A model generated the notes under the pieces. It was given only the letters and a program-made list of their open reading frames with translations, had not been told where the DNA came from and made no database searches. 64,000 bases of DNA from Anaerolineae bacterium (GTDB lineage Bacteria; Chloroflexota; Anaerolineae; Anaerolineales; UBA4823): assembly GCA_003327455.1 (NCBI GenBank), contig QOQU01000010.1, forward strand, positions 79,737-143,736, given 5' to 3'. Both the position numbers and the translations under genes were made by a program. Positions within the stretch are counted from its first letter, which is position 1. Each line of letters starts with the position of its first letter. Shown here piece by piece: positions 50,562 to 61,179 of the stretch.

Positions 50562-50803
50562 GAGAGAAAGATCGGCTGGAATTTAAGATATTATACTCAA
50601 TTTCGTCAAAAATAGTTGCCAGCCCGTAATCCTGCTCATCCGAAGCTCTGGTAAAATTAGCATGCGAATCGATCGCTTCAACGGATGGTTAAGGATATAT
50701 GCGAAGCTTACCTTAACAGCCCAAGGCATACGCAAAACGGCAAACAACAAAGCCCTCGCAATGAGAATGAACAAATGAAGTAAATCTTACAGGTACAAAT
50801 GCA

Positions 50804-52393
50804 ATGGAAACACAACTCTGGCAGGAAAAACAACGTAAGATCGCCCAACACCTGGATTTAGCCCAAATCGTTGTGGAGCAAATCCGCCAGGGCAGTGAGG
50901 TTGCCGATGCCCTGCGCCGTCATCCCTTACCCGGTGGAGGGTATTTAGGTAAAAACGCCCTGGTCGCCGCGTACCATCACATGGTTGCGCAGGGCAAACT
51001 ATCCCCCGACCCACAACTGCTTGCCCGCCTGCGCTTGAAACCGGTGCGCACAAGCTCTGGGGTAACAACCGTCACGGTGCTGACCAAACCCTATCCCTGT
51101 CCGGCAAAATGCATCTTCTGTCCGACCGAAGAGAACATGCCCAAAAGCTATATCGCCGACGAGCCTGGCGCACGCCGGGCTGTCGAACACCATTTCGATC
51201 CCTACGCTCAGGTTTCCTCCCGTATCCAGGCCCTGGCTGAAGTTGGTCACCCCACCGACAAAATCGAATTGCTCATTTTAGGCGGCACCTGGAGCGCTTA
51301 CCGTCGCGACTATCAGCAGTGGTTCATCCAGCGCTGCTTCGATGCCATGAATGGCATATCCGCCGCGACGATCGAAGAGGCTTTTGCCATCAACGAGACC
51401 GCGCCGCGTCGCAATGTGGGCCTGGTTATCGAAACCCGCCCGGATGAAATCACACCGCAGGAGATTGTGTGGTTGCGCAAACTGGGCGTCACCAAAGTTC
51501 AGATGGGCGCCCAAAGCTTTGACGATTCCATTTTGGAATTGAATCGGCGCGGCCATACGGTGCAACAAACCCGCCAGGCAGTTAACCTGTTGCGCATGGC
51601 CGGTTTTAAGATCGTGTTGCACTGGATGCCCAATTTGCTCGGCGCTACCCCGCAATCGGATCGGCAAGATTTCCAACGGATGTGGGAGGGATTTTGCCCC
51701 GATGAAATCAAAATTTACCCCACCCAACTGCTGGAAAACACAGAATTGTATTCTATCTGGCAGGCTGGCGGTTATCGACCCTACACCACGCAAGAATTGA
51801 TCGACCTGATCGCAGACATCAAACCCTCCATCCCTCGCTATTGTCGCGTCAATCGCGTCATTCGCGATATCCCCTCGACTTACGTGGTTGAAGGCAATAA
51901 AGTCACCAGTTTACGCCAGGATGTTCATCGCGAACTGAAACGGCGCGGTACGCGTTGCCAGTGCATCCGCTGTCGCGAAATTGGACAAAGACCCCTTGAC
52001 CAGCGCCGCCTGCACACTGAGGTTATAGTTTACCCAACGGATGTCTCCGAAGAGCATTTTCTCAGCTTTGTCACCGCCGACGACCACCTGGCTGGTTTCC
52101 TGCGCTTATCTCTACCTTACGAAGGCGGAAAGAAAGCTTTCATCGAAGAACTCAAAGGGGCAGCTCTCATCCGCGAAGTTCATGTTTACGGTCAATCGGT
52201 CGAACTGGGCAAAGAACAGCCCGGAGCAGCCCAACACAGCGGCCTGGGCACGCGTCTCATTCATTGGGCAGAACGAATAGCCCGCCAACGCAGCTATCAG
52301 AAACTGGCTGTTATCTCTGCGGTGGGCACGCGGCAGTATTATCTTCAACGCGGTTTTCAGCGCGGTGATCTTTATCTCATCAAAGATCTATAA
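50804..52393 (+). CDS. Elp3-type tRNA uridine-34 carboxymethyl transferase
   Basis: A 529-residue protein with a radical-SAM domain (CPAKCIFCPTEENMPKSYI), FDPYAQV, LGGTWSAYRRDYQ, MGAQSFDDSIL, and a C-terminal GNAT domain (GLGTRLIHWAERIA). Elp3 makes 5-carboxymethyluridine at tRNA wobble positions. Bacterial Elp3 is known from Chloroflexota such as Dehalococcoides, which supports the taxon. Confidence 0.9.
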   Translation: METQLWQEKQRKIAQHLDLAQIVVEQIRQGSEVADALRRHPLPGGGYLGKNALVAAYHHMVAQGKLSPDPQLLARLRLKPVRTSSGVTTVTVLTKPYPCPAKCIFCPTEENMPKSYIADEPGARRAVEHHFDPYAQVSSRIQALAEVGHPTDKIELLILGGTWSAYRRDYQQWFIQRCFDAMNGISAATIEEAFAINETAPRRNVGLVIETRPDEITPQEIVWLRKLGVTKVQMGAQSFDDSILELNRRGHTVQQTRQAVNLLRMAGFKIVLHWMPNLLGATPQSDRQDFQRMWEGFCPDEIKIYPTQLLENTELYSIWQAGGYRPYTTQELIDLIADIKPSIPRYCRVNRVIRDIPSTYVVEGNKVTSLRQDVHRELKRRGTRCQCIRCREIGQRPLDQRRLHTEVIVYPTDVSEEHFLSFVTADDHLAGFLRLSLPYEGGKKAFIEELKGAALIREVHVYGQSVELGKEQPGAAQHSGLGTRLIHWAERIARQRSYQKLAVISAVGTRQYYLQRGFQRGDLYLIKDL

Positions 52394-52404
52394 ACAGGCT
52401 GAGC

Positions 52405-53313
52405 ATGTTCGGCGGAATTGAGGCAGGTGGAACCAAAATGATCTGTGTGGTCGGTTTTGACCCCGATCATATTTTATCTCAAACCACGATCCCAACCACA
52501 ACGCCCTCCGAAACGATCGCCGCCATCATAACCTTCTTTAGAGATAGCCAGCAACGCTTCGATTCCATTGAGGCCATTGGTGTAGCTGCCTTCGGACCGG
52601 TAGATGTGAACCCTGAATCAGCCAGCTATGGGCAAGTCGGTCTAACCCCCAAATTAACCTGGCAGGGCTTTAACTGGGTACAGGCTCTGCAAGAAGCCTT
52701 TGCGCTGCGCGTTTACGTGGATACGGATGTCAACGGCGCCGCTTTAGGCGAATGGAGCTGGGGAGCAGCGCAAAATCTGGATACCTTTCTCTACATCACC
52801 GTTGGCACCGGTATTGGTGGAGGCGGCATGGTCAATGGGAACCTTCTGCATGGACGTTTTCACCCTGAGATGGGGCATATCCGCCTGCCCCATGACCGCC
52901 AGCGCGACCCATTTGCGGGCTGTTGCCCGTATCATGGCGATTGCCTGGAAGGTTTGGCCAGCGGCGAGGCAATGCGCCAGCGCTGGGGAACGCCCGCCCA
53001 AAATCTTCCCCCTGCGCATCCTGCCTGGGAACTGGAAGCTGAATATCTGGCTCTGGCGCTCAGCAATTTTATCTTTACCTTTAGTCCTCAACGCATTCTG
53101 CTCGGCGGCGGGGTCATGAAGCAGCCCGGATTGCTGGATAGCATCCGCCGCAAAACCCTGCAATACTGCGCTGGTTACCTAACCTACCTGGCAGATGAGA
53201 TTGAAAGCCTGATCACCAGCCCGCACTTGGGCGATTTAGCCGGCAGTTGCGGCGCCCTTGCCTTAGCGGCCAGAGGTCACGATCTGGAACGGAGGGAAAA
53301 CCATCTCGTTTGA
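52405..53313 (+). CDS. ROK-family sugar kinase (fructokinase-like)
   Basis: A 302-residue protein with the ROK phosphate motif GIEAGGTKM, DTDVNGAALGE, VGTGIGGGG, and a zinc motif around PEMGHIRLPHDRQRDPFAGCCPYHGDC. This resembles fructokinases of the ScrK/GmuE type. The last 15 codons lie within a 47-bp repeat also present at the far end of the integron, so the C-terminus may have been rebuilt on insertion. Confidence 0.87.
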   Translation: MFGGIEAGGTKMICVVGFDPDHILSQTTIPTTTPSETIAAIITFFRDSQQRFDSIEAIGVAAFGPVDVNPESASYGQVGLTPKLTWQGFNWVQALQEAFALRVYVDTDVNGAALGEWSWGAAQNLDTFLYITVGTGIGGGGMVNGNLLHGRFHPEMGHIRLPHDRQRDPFAGCCPYHGDCLEGLASGEAMRQRWGTPAQNLPPAHPAWELEAEYLALALSNFIFTFSPQRILLGGGVMKQPGLLDSIRRKTLQYCAGYLTYLADEIESLITSPHLGDLAGSCGALALAARGHDLERRENHLV

Positions 53314-53315
53314 AG
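53269..53315 (+). repeat. Left 47-bp direct repeat flanking the integron
   Basis: Starts GCCAGAGGTCACG and ends TTTGAAG. It matches 61227-61273 at 44 of 47 positions in the same orientation. It covers the end of the kinase gene. Confidence 0.85.
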
Positions 53316-53324
53316 GCGGACAAA

Positions 53325-54281
53325 TCAATCCATATCCAGTGGGCTGCGCACAGCCATCCCGCCGCGCTGGAGGACGTGGGTATAGATCATGGTCGTCCTA
53401 ACATCCTTATGTCCCAGCAGTTCCTGCACCGTGCGGATATCGTAGCCAGCTTGAAGCAGATGGGTAGCAAAGGAGTGGCGCAGCGTATGGCAGGTGACCC
53501 GCTTCTGCAGGCCGGCTTTTTGGGCAGCCTGTCGCACGGCGCGTTGTAAAGCGGAAGGATCGAGATGATGACGGCGTTCCTTGCCACTGCGCGGGTCAAG
53601 GGAGCGTTTGGAGGCCGGGAAGAGGTATTGCCAGATCAGTTCGCGGGCTGCGTTGGGGTACTTCTCTGCCAGGGCATTGGGTAGATACACCTCGCCATGG
53701 CCGGCCGCCAGGTCTTCTTCGTGGAGCAGACGGACGCGCTCGATCTGACGGCGAAGATCGGGGATCACCGCTTCGGGCAGGGGGACAATGCGGTCTTTCT
53801 CGCCCTTCCCATCTCGAACGGTGATGCTCCTGTACTCGAAGTCAATATCTTTGACCCGCAAGCGGACGCATTCCATCAGGCGCAAGCCGGAGCCGTAGAG
53901 CAATTGCGCCATCAGTTTATGGATTCCGCTCAAGTGGTGGATGAGGTGCAGCACTTCGGCGCGGGTCAGAACGGTGGGGAGGCGCTCGGGGCGTTTGGCT
54001 CCTGAGAGCAGAATGGGTTCAATCTCTTTCTGAAGCACCTCGCGGTAAAGGAAGAGGATGGCACTGAAAGCCTGATTTTGCGTGGAAGCGGAGACATGTC
54101 GTTCCTGAGCCAGGTGGGCGAGGAAAGCACGAATTTCGGGAGCGCCCATTTCGGCCGGATGGCGTTTGTTATGAAAAAGGATAAAACGCCGCACCCAATC
54201 CACATAGGCTTCTTCGGTGCGGTAAGAGTAGTGTTTCAGGCGCAGCATTTCACGCAGTTGATCCAGGATTTTCTTTGCCAT
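53325..54281 (-). CDS. intI: Integron integrase
   Basis: A 318-residue tyrosine recombinase with [19 protein letters not shown] (Arg), [15 protein letters not shown] and [16 protein letters not shown] (His, Tyr). Between them lies the integron-specific insertion [20 protein letters not shown] then WQYLFPA, which ordinary XerC/D proteins lack. It inserts and excises cassettes at attI x attC. It is transcribed away from the cassettes as in other integrons. Confidence 0.92.
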   Translation of the reverse strand: MAKKILDQLREMLRLKHYSYRTEEAYVDWVRRFILFHNKRHPAEMGAPEIRAFLAHLAQERHVSASTQNQAFSAILFLYREVLQKEIEPILLSGAKRPERLPTVLTRAEVLHLIHHLSGIHKLMAQLLYGSGLRLMECVRLRVKDIDFEYRSITVRDGKGEKDRIVPLPEAVIPDLRRQIERVRLLHEEDLAAGHGEVYLPNALAEKYPNAARELIWQYLFPASKRSLDPRSGKERRHHLDPSALQRAVRQAAQKAGLQKRVTCHTLRHSFATHLLQAGYDIRTVQELLGHKDVRTTMIYTHVLQRGGMAVRSPLDMD

Positions 54282-54484
54282 TTGTATCTTGACTTTTGGG
54301 TGAGAGTTGGTTATAAAAAAAATATATTTTCCTGTAGTTTAGCTGGATAGCTACACGATTATAAAGCTTTTTGGACAGTTACAAGGTATAAACGGTTATA
54401 AGGAGAAAATCAATCCAAACAATAGTTGGCACGCTCCGCAAGGATGAGCGTTAAAAGCAATTCAATCACATGGAGGATTACACA
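54282..54484 (+). promoter_or_regulatory. attI/Pc region of the integron
   Basis: This gap between intI and the first cassette must hold attI and the cassette promoter. GAGCGTTAAAAGC at about 54446-54458 contains a possible GTTRRRY core. TGGACA (about 54372) with TTATAA 18 bases later could be the cassette promoter. Both positions are tentative. Confidence 0.5.
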
Positions 54485-55492
54485 ATGAACCAAAAGCGTA
54501 ACGCAGTAACTTTTGTTGCACTGGCAGTTTTATTGCTGGTGTCTTTGGCTTGCGGAAGTAGCGCAAGTCCTACACTCGTAGCAACTTCTGCTCCGCCAGT
54601 AGATTCAGGGTCACAGCCAGAACAACCAACGCAAGTCCCCACTGCTGTCACTCAGCAAAATTACAAAGTGGGTGATGTTATTTCTATCGGCGACTATGTT
54701 TTAGTTGTTTTGGGTTGGGAGAATGTTCAGCCCAATGATTTCAGTAAGCCAGATGCAGGCAAAAAGTTTGTGGCAGTTGAATTGCTCATTGTCAATAACA
54801 GTCAATCAGCAATGTCTGTGTCTACTCTGTTACAAATGAGCATGAAAGATGATACTGGTCAAAAGTATGATGTAGATTCCATGGCTTCTTCGGCAATTGG
54901 CGGCGCTAGTGTTGATGGCGAACTTGCCCCTGGTGAAAAAGTGCGGGGCAAAGTTGGTTTCCAGGTTGCAGAAAACGCCACTGGTTTACAATTTGTCTTT
55001 GACGCAAGCGTTTTTGGTTCGGGCAAGGTCTTTGTTGATTTGGGAGCGGAGCCAGTAACCGTTGAGCCTCCCGCCAATATTGCAGGCGAAACATCACAGC
55101 AAACTTACAATGTCGGTGATGTTATTGCAATGGGAACAACGAATCTCACAGTCAATCAAGTTCTTTATCCCGCAGGTGACGATTTCAATAAACCAAATGC
55201 AGGTTTCAAATTCCTTGTTGTTGATATAACGATTGAGAACACAGGCGCAACGGCTATTTCAGTTTCAAGCCTTTTGCAAATGTCAGTAAAAGACTCCAGT
55301 GGTCAGAAATTTGATGTTGACCTTATGGCATCTGCGGCATCGGGGGGCACTCCTCCAGATGGTGAAATTGCCCCAGGTGAAAAGCTTCGTGGGCAAGTTG
55401 GTTTCCAAGTTCCTGAAAATGCCACTGGTTTGGTTTTCGTGTTCGACGCTGATGTTTGGAGTTCGGGCAAAGTCTTTGTAGCATTGCCGTAG
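54485..55492 (+). CDS. Lipoprotein with two DUF4352-like domains (cassette 1)
   Basis: A 335-residue protein with GGAGG before the ATG, a lipobox (VSLACG), a Pro/Thr linker and two tandem copies of a beta-sandwich. Each copy has YKVGD or YNVGD, GKKFVAVEL or GFKFLVVDI, LLQMS and LAPGEKVRGKVGFQV motifs, as in DUF4352 proteins. Surface-exposed, function unknown. It is the first cassette and so probably best expressed. Confidence 0.82.
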   Translation: MNQKRNAVTFVALAVLLLVSLACGSSASPTLVATSAPPVDSGSQPEQPTQVPTAVTQQNYKVGDVISIGDYVLVVLGWENVQPNDFSKPDAGKKFVAVELLIVNNSQSAMSVSTLLQMSMKDDTGQKYDVDSMASSAIGGASVDGELAPGEKVRGKVGFQVAENATGLQFVFDASVFGSGKVFVDLGAEPVTVEPPANIAGETSQQTYNVGDVIAMGTTNLTVNQVLYPAGDDFNKPNAGFKFLVVDITIENTGATAISVSSLLQMSVKDSSGQKFDVDLMASAASGGTPPDGEIAPGEKLRGQVGFQVPENATGLVFVFDADVWSSGKVFVALP

Positions 55493-55504
55493 AGTTTGTT
55501 GTTC

Positions 55505-55539
55505 AAGAGACTCTCCCATTTCAAATGGGAGAGTCTCTT
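55505..55539 (+). terminator. Intrinsic terminator after cassette 1
   Basis: Perfect 16-bp stem AGAGACTCTCCCATTT/AAATGGGAGAGTCTCT followed by TTCT. It would limit read-through from Pc to later cassettes. Confidence 0.8.
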
Positions 55540-55553
55540 TCTAGCAAAAGGCG

Positions 55554-55625
<72 letters not shown>

Positions 55626-55675
55626 CGCAAATACTGCAGGCATTGATGGATTAGCCACTGCTGTGCAGGAATGAA

Positions 55676-56602
55676 ATGAACACAGTTATCGAAACTGATA
55701 GCTTGGTGAAACGCTACGGTAATGTCATAGCCGTTGATGGCGTGTCTTTGCGCGTTGCCAAAGGCACAATCTATGCGTTCCTGGGTCTCAATGGCGCAGG
55801 CAAGACCACGACCATTCGCCTGCTGCTGGGGATGGTCAAACCGACCTCTGGCAGAGTGCGTGTGCTGGGAACGGAAATTTGCGTGGGCGGCAAGAAACCT
55901 TGGGATTCGGTCGGATACTTGGTTGAGACAGCGGACGCGTATCCAGAACTGACGGTGCGCGAGAATCTGGAAGTCATGCGCCGTCTTCGGCCTGGCACCA
56001 AGCCGCAAGCCGTTGATCGCGTCATTGAACGGCTGGGCTTGAGCGCTTATGCGGATCGGCGAGCCGGCACATTATCACATGGCAATGCGCAACGGCTGGG
56101 ACTTGCCAAGGCGTTGTTGCATAATCCCGAACTTCTCATCCTTGACGAGCCATTCAGCGGGTTGGACCCGGCAGGGATTGTCGAAGTCCGTAACCTCCTC
56201 ATCGAGTTGGCGCGTGATCAAGGCGTCACCGTCTTCATGTCGAGTCATATCCTGGCCGAAGTGTCGCGGCTTGCCCAACGAATTGGCATCATCCACCAGG
56301 GTCGCTTGCTTCAAGAACTCGACATGGATGAACTCGAACGCAATAGGCGAAGATGGCTCGTGGTACGCACGCGAGATTGTCAGGCGGCTTGTTCAACGCT
56401 TCTCAGCGCAGGATTCTCTGCCGAGATCACATCGAACGGCACCATCAAGATCAAGGACCATGCGGCTATCGAGCGCCCCGATGATATTGCGACTCTACTT
56501 GTCCATGCTGGTCACGCCCCGACCATGCTCAATGTTGTCGAAGAAGACCTGGAGCATTACTTTTTGCGACTCGTCGGCATGGATGGAGGAAACTCAGAAT
56601 GA
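55676..56602 (+). CDS. ABC transporter ATP-binding protein (cassette 2)
   Basis: A 308-residue ATPase with Walker A GLNGAGKTTTIRLL, signature LSHGNAQRLGLAKALLHNP (LSHGN in place of LSGGQ), Walker B LLILDEPFSGLD and the His switch MSSHI. It is of the DRA/Bcr-type drug or lantibiotic exporter class. It overlaps the permease gene by four bases. Together they make an exporter, a two-gene operon in one cassette. Confidence 0.9.
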   Translation: MNTVIETDSLVKRYGNVIAVDGVSLRVAKGTIYAFLGLNGAGKTTTIRLLLGMVKPTSGRVRVLGTEICVGGKKPWDSVGYLVETADAYPELTVRENLEVMRRLRPGTKPQAVDRVIERLGLSAYADRRAGTLSHGNAQRLGLAKALLHNPELLILDEPFSGLDPAGIVEVRNLLIELARDQGVTVFMSSHILAEVSRLAQRIGIIHQGRLLQELDMDELERNRRRWLVVRTRDCQAACSTLLSAGFSAEITSNGTIKIKDHAAIERPDDIATLLVHAGHAPTMLNVVEEDLEHYFLRLVGMDGGNSE

Positions 56603-57372
56603 ACAACCTGGCTCAAGCAATCTGGGTCGAGTTTCTCAAAGCGCGTCGATCCAAAATGCCTCTGTTCACCGCGCTTGGATTTGCGATGGTTCCGCTGGCT
56701 GGCGGTTTCTTTATGGTTGTGTTAAAAGATCCCGAGATGGCACGCCGGGTTGGGCTGATCAGCACCAAGGCGCAACTGACGATGGGTGCCGCCGATTGGC
56801 CCACCTACCTGCGATTCCTTACCCTGGCTGCGGGAGCGGGAGGCATTGTTCTTTTTGGTCTCATCGCCGCTTGGGTATTCGGTCGCGAGTACTCCGATCG
56901 CACGGTGAAAGATTTGCTCGCCTTGCCTACCTCTCGTTCCGCGATTGTGCTGAGCAAGTTCGTCGTGATCGCGGTGTGGTCAGCCGTATTGACCGTAGTG
57001 ATCTGTCTCATCACTCTCTGCGTTGGTGCGGCGCTTGGTCTGCCGCCGGTAGCATCGCAAGTATTTTGGCAAAGCGGGATTACGATGACGGTGGCAGTTT
57101 GTTTGAACATCGCGCTTACTACACCGATCGCCTTCGCGGCAAGCGCAGGGCACGGTTATCTGCCGCCAATTGGCGTGATGATCCTTGCCATGGTGTTGGC
57201 GCAATTCACGAACGCCGCCGGATGGGGAGAATACTTTCCCTGGGCCGTACCTGCTCTGTATGTCCAGGGCGAAAATCTGGGAGCGATCAGTTACGTAATT
57301 GTAATTCTAACCGGCATTGTCGGAATAGCTGCTACATTTCTATGGTGGGAGTTAGCAGACCAGACGCGCTAA
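56599..57372 (+). CDS. ABC-2 type permease (cassette 2)
   Basis: A 257-residue protein with six hydrophobic helices and the ABC-2 pattern VFGREYSDRTVKDLLALP. It pairs with the preceding ATPase. Substrate unknown; antimicrobial resistance is a possible role. Confidence 0.85.
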   Translation: MNNLAQAIWVEFLKARRSKMPLFTALGFAMVPLAGGFFMVVLKDPEMARRVGLISTKAQLTMGAADWPTYLRFLTLAAGAGGIVLFGLIAAWVFGREYSDRTVKDLLALPTSRSAIVLSKFVVIAVWSAVLTVVICLITLCVGAALGLPPVASQVFWQSGITMTVAVCLNIALTTPIAFAASAGHGYLPPIGVMILAMVLAQFTNAAGWGEYFPWAVPALYVQGENLGAISYVIVILTGIVGIAATFLWWELADQTR

Positions 57373-57399
57373 TTGTGTATAATGCCTGCTGGGGTAGTG

Positions 57400-57474
57400 G
57401 GCTAACAACCGCATGCACCCGACTTTGCTCCTCGCTGCGCTCGTCGCAAAGCGGGTGATGCGTGACCGTTAGCC
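57400..57474 (+). repeat. attC site 2
   Basis: GGCTAAC and GTTAGCC are exact complements. The stem GCATGCACCCG-CTTTGC/GCAAAG-CGGGTGATGC has one extrahelical base. Confidence 0.88.
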
Positions 57475-57519
57475 TGCTAGCCACGAGGAATGAGGTTCTC
57501 CTGATCATAAATATTCCTT

Positions 57520-57663
57520 ATGAAGGTCGAGTTCAATCCAATTGATCGCCCAAATCCGACTATTCATAAAGGCTTGAGAGGCAGTAATGAACAGAAGATT
57601 TATCGCAATTTCTCAGATATAGCGGACTACGTCCCGCGCAAATACAATAATGTTTGCCCATAG
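57520..57663 (+). CDS. Possible 47-residue cassette protein
   Basis: Short open frame at the start of cassette 3 (MKVEFNPIDRPNPTIH). It has no ribosome-binding site. The following stretch to 57819 is non-coding with a hairpin CAGTCGAGG/CCTCGACTG near 57696-57731. Confidence 0.3.
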   Translation: MKVEFNPIDRPNPTIHKGLRGSNEQKIYRNFSDIADYVPRKYNNVCP

Positions 57664-57820
57664 GCTGACCCTCTAGGATCACTTTCGAAGAAGACAGTCG
57701 AGGCGGGGAAGCAATTCCTCACCTCGACTGAAGCCACGATATGAGTGCTACTCTCTAATTTGTGCGATATGGCTAATCTTTGGTTTCGGTCGGAAGCCGC
57801 GCCATTATTGGAGGCCCCAC

Positions 57821-59071
57821 ATGCTGACAAGATTCCGTAGGGTGCTGATTGCAATTCTTGTAGCGTTGCTCTTTGCTTGCCAGACGGTTGTTACTATTAC
57901 GCTGCTATCTCAGAAATCCCACCAGCAGTTAACTGCAACGGGCACACCCATCCAACCTGAAACCAGCACTCTTGCTATTAATTCTCCTGAATCTCGCCCC
58001 TCGCCAAACCCGACCATAACTCCAAATCACATATCAACTTTAACCGCAACCCTCCTTCCAATGAATCGTACCCCAACCTCGATTGTGACATCTGTTCGTA
58101 CTCTCACAGCAATTACACCAGCACAAGCCGGCGAGCAACGATATTATGAGGTCCTCTTCTCTATTCCAGTGGGAGATAATGGTGTACTGTACCGAGGAGG
58201 AAACGACCCAGACGCAGAAATCAATGGACCCAGTGCCATCGCTGTTCTGCCAGATGGGGGCTTTGTTATAGCTAACCTGGTTGGCAATCGCCTGTTACGA
58301 TACGATTCCACAGGCCATCCGCTCAAAACGATTGACCTTTATACTATTGACATCGTGAATGTCGGAGACCTGAGGGCAACCGATACAGAATTGTTCGTAT
58401 TGGAAATCAGCTACAAAGTAACACCAGAGAGATATAGAGTTAATCGCCTATCGTTTGACGGGGAAATTAAAGCCAGTTACGACATCCCACAGGGGTTTCA
58501 TATTGAAAACGGCCTCACGGGGATAGCCATTGACTGTGAAGGTGAGGTTTTGTTGGAGTTGGAAGGCGGCTCCAATCTCTATCGCCTGGTTGACGCCCAA
58601 GGAAACTTGAACCCCGCCAGTGTAAGCGGCGATTATCACTGCAACGGAAAACCATATCGAGTGATGAACCCTGGCCCTGGAAAAACCCCATATATCATTG
58701 CGGGAAACATAAGGCTTGAGACACAACTGACTACTGGCTTAGGCGGATTCAGGCTTATTGACGTGCTTCAGAATGGTGGTTTTTATGTGATCCGCGAGGA
58801 TGTCGTCAATGACCAAGTACTCAAGGTTGATCAAACAGTGCACTATATCGACGCAGATGGTGTGCAGCAAGGAGTAGCTCGTGTGCCGATCGCGGAATTC
58901 TATTATCCTATCATGCGGAGTCTAGCAGTCGGCTCAGACGGGAACGTGTATGCCTTGCTCCCCAAACCCGATTCCGTTCACATCATACGCCTGAATTTCT
59001 TTACGAGCATAGAGCCGCTCATTCCAGGCGCTGTTACACCGCTGGTCACTATCTCAAATATGAAGCCATAA
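57821..59071 (+). CDS. Beta-propeller-like lipoprotein (cassette 3)
   Basis: A 416-residue protein with GGAGG before the start, a lipobox (LLFACQ), a Thr/Pro linker, and NHL/SMP30-like propeller blades (NGPSAIAVLPDGGFVIANLVGNRLLRY). Probably a surface binding protein of unknown ligand. Confidence 0.72.
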   Translation: MLTRFRRVLIAILVALLFACQTVVTITLLSQKSHQQLTATGTPIQPETSTLAINSPESRPSPNPTITPNHISTLTATLLPMNRTPTSIVTSVRTLTAITPAQAGEQRYYEVLFSIPVGDNGVLYRGGNDPDAEINGPSAIAVLPDGGFVIANLVGNRLLRYDSTGHPLKTIDLYTIDIVNVGDLRATDTELFVLEISYKVTPERYRVNRLSFDGEIKASYDIPQGFHIENGLTGIAIDCEGEVLLELEGGSNLYRLVDAQGNLNPASVSGDYHCNGKPYRVMNPGPGKTPYIIAGNIRLETQLTTGLGGFRLIDVLQNGGFYVIREDVVNDQVLKVDQTVHYIDADGVQQGVARVPIAEFYYPIMRSLAVGSDGNVYALLPKPDSVHIIRLNFFTSIEPLIPGAVTPLVTISNMKP

Positions 59072-59086
59072 TGACCATTATCGGCG

Positions 59087-59150
59087 GGCTAACCACTCGC
59101 TCCAGCCGACGCTACCTGCGGCGGCGCGGCTGAGCTCGGTGCCGTTGGGC
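59087..59150 (+). repeat. attC site 3
   Basis: GGCTAAC and GTTGGGC with a stem CACTCGCTCCAGCCG/CGGCTGAGCTCGGTG. The stem is closely like that of attC 4. Confidence 0.75.
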
Positions 59151-59190
59151 GGGCATACAGCCAAGCAGGGGAATGTGCTAAAATAGCGAT

Positions 59191-59630
<440 letters not shown>

Positions 59631-59634
<4 letters not shown>

Positions 59635-59840
59635 TTACAACAGGAAAGCCTCTGGCAGAGATCAACCAGCAAGCGATTCGCCTACTCTATCAGGAGTTAG
59701 GTGTGGTCAATGCTGTCCGTTTTCTGAAACAATTTACGGTTGGTTTTGGTGATTATATCCAAGAGCGAGAAGTCTTGTTTGGTAGTAAGACATTAGACCA
59801 AATCGTGAATGAGATTGAGCAAAGGCGAAAACCATCCTAA
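59631..59840 (+). CDS. Putative antitoxin partner of the PIN protein
   Basis: A 69-residue helical protein whose start overlaps the PIN gene stop. No DNA-binding motif is clear. By position it is the antitoxin, in the less usual order after the toxin. Confidence 0.5.
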
Positions 59841-59845
59841 AGCCC

Positions 59846-59909
59846 ACCCAACCACTCGCTCCAGCCGACGTCCCCTTCGGCGGCGCAGCTAAGCGCAGTG
59901 CCGTTGGGT
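59846..59909 (+). repeat. attC site 4
   Basis: ACCCAAC and GTTGGGT are exact complements. The stem CACTCGCT-CCAGCCG pairs with AGC and CAGTG segments near 59888-59900. Confidence 0.82.
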
Positions 59910-59941
59910 TGCGAACATTACGGGATTCGAGGTGTTCGAGT

Positions 59942-61063
59942 ATGAAGAGACATCCATCTGGGATCACATGGGAATCCTGGCTTGTTGTAGCAGGGCGGCC
60001 GTCGGAACCCGGCGCGCCATTGAATACACCCCCCATCCCTGCGTCCAATTTTCTCCTCAGTAGTGGTCGCGCGTACGCCCGCGATGACGGCACGCCGACC
60101 TGGGAAGCGCTTGAGGACATAGTCGGTGGGCTTGAGGGTGGTAAGGCCGTGGCCTTTGCCTCCGGCATGGCCGCTATTGCCGCCGTGTTCGCACAACTTC
60201 CGGTTGGCGCCATGGTGGTCATCCCCGATGATTGTTATCAAGGGGTTGTCGGATTAGTCACCCAGGGCGCACAGCAGGGGCGGTGGTCTGTGCAGCGCCT
60301 GGCCGTAGACGACATTGACAGCTGGATTCGCGCCTGTAGCGTTGCCGATCTGATCTGGCTCGAGTCTCCTTCCAACCCCCTCCTGGTTGTTGCCGATCTG
60401 GAAGCCATCTGTGCGGCGCCCCGCAAGCCCGGAGCAATTGTGGCGGTGGACAACACCTTCGCTACGCCCTTGAATCAGCAGCCCCTTGATTTCGGCGCCA
60501 CGATCTCGATCCAATCGGCAACCAAGTTCATTGGAGGCCATTCGGACTTATTGGCGGGGGTCGCTACGACGAGAGACGAAGCGCTCTGGCACGCCCTCAG
60601 GAAGAATCGCGAGTTGGCAGGCGCAACCCCAGGAACACTGGAGGCCTTCCTGGCCGTCCGTGGGGCGAGAACGCTGGCACTGCGTTTGCAACGAGCTCAA
60701 CAAACCGCCATGATCCTTGCGGAGCGGCTTGCGCGCCATCCGATGGTATCCTGTGTTCGCTATCCGGGCTTACTGACACATCCGACGCATGCGACCGCCA
60801 GGCGTGTGCTCAAAGGTTTTGGAACCATTATCTCGTTCGATGTGCGCGGCGGAGCCGAGTTTGCAGATGCCGTCTGCCAAAATGTCCGGCTCATTCGGCA
60901 TGCTACCAGTCTTGGCGCCGTGGAATCGACGATGGAACGAAGGGCGGCAATCCCAGGGCAAGAACACCTGCCGCCTTCGCTTCTACGTCTCAGTGTGGGT
61001 ATCGAAGATCCAGATGACCTCTGGTCCGATCTCGAGTCGGCTATACGCGCCGCGGCATCGTGA
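59942..61063 (+). CDS. Cystathionine gamma-synthase/lyase-type PLP enzyme (cassette 5)
   Basis: A 373-residue Cys/Met-metabolism enzyme: FASGMAAIAAV, VAVDNTFATPLNQQPLDFGA, and the PLP lysine in SATKFIGGHSD. It would act on cystathionine, O-acylhomoserine or methionine; the exact reaction is open. A weak ribosome-binding site precedes the ATG. A metabolic gene in an integron cassette is not rare but worth noting. Confidence 0.85.
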   Translation: MKRHPSGITWESWLVVAGRPSEPGAPLNTPPIPASNFLLSSGRAYARDDGTPTWEALEDIVGGLEGGKAVAFASGMAAIAAVFAQLPVGAMVVIPDDCYQGVVGLVTQGAQQGRWSVQRLAVDDIDSWIRACSVADLIWLESPSNPLLVVADLEAICAAPRKPGAIVAVDNTFATPLNQQPLDFGATISIQSATKFIGGHSDLLAGVATTRDEALWHALRKNRELAGATPGTLEAFLAVRGARTLALRLQRAQQTAMILAERLARHPMVSCVRYPGLLTHPTHATARRVLKGFGTIISFDVRGGAEFADAVCQNVRLIRHATSLGAVESTMERRAAIPGQEHLPPSLLRLSVGIEDPDDLWSDLESAIRAAAS

Positions 61064-61179
61064 CCTTCGGCGAAGAAACCGCCAAAAATCTGGATTGGCC
61101 AGCCCGCATTGGAAAGCTCAAAACAAGCCCAGCCGCATATGCTTGGTCGGTGGCTTGTTGACTCTGCCGCTTCTGCCCA

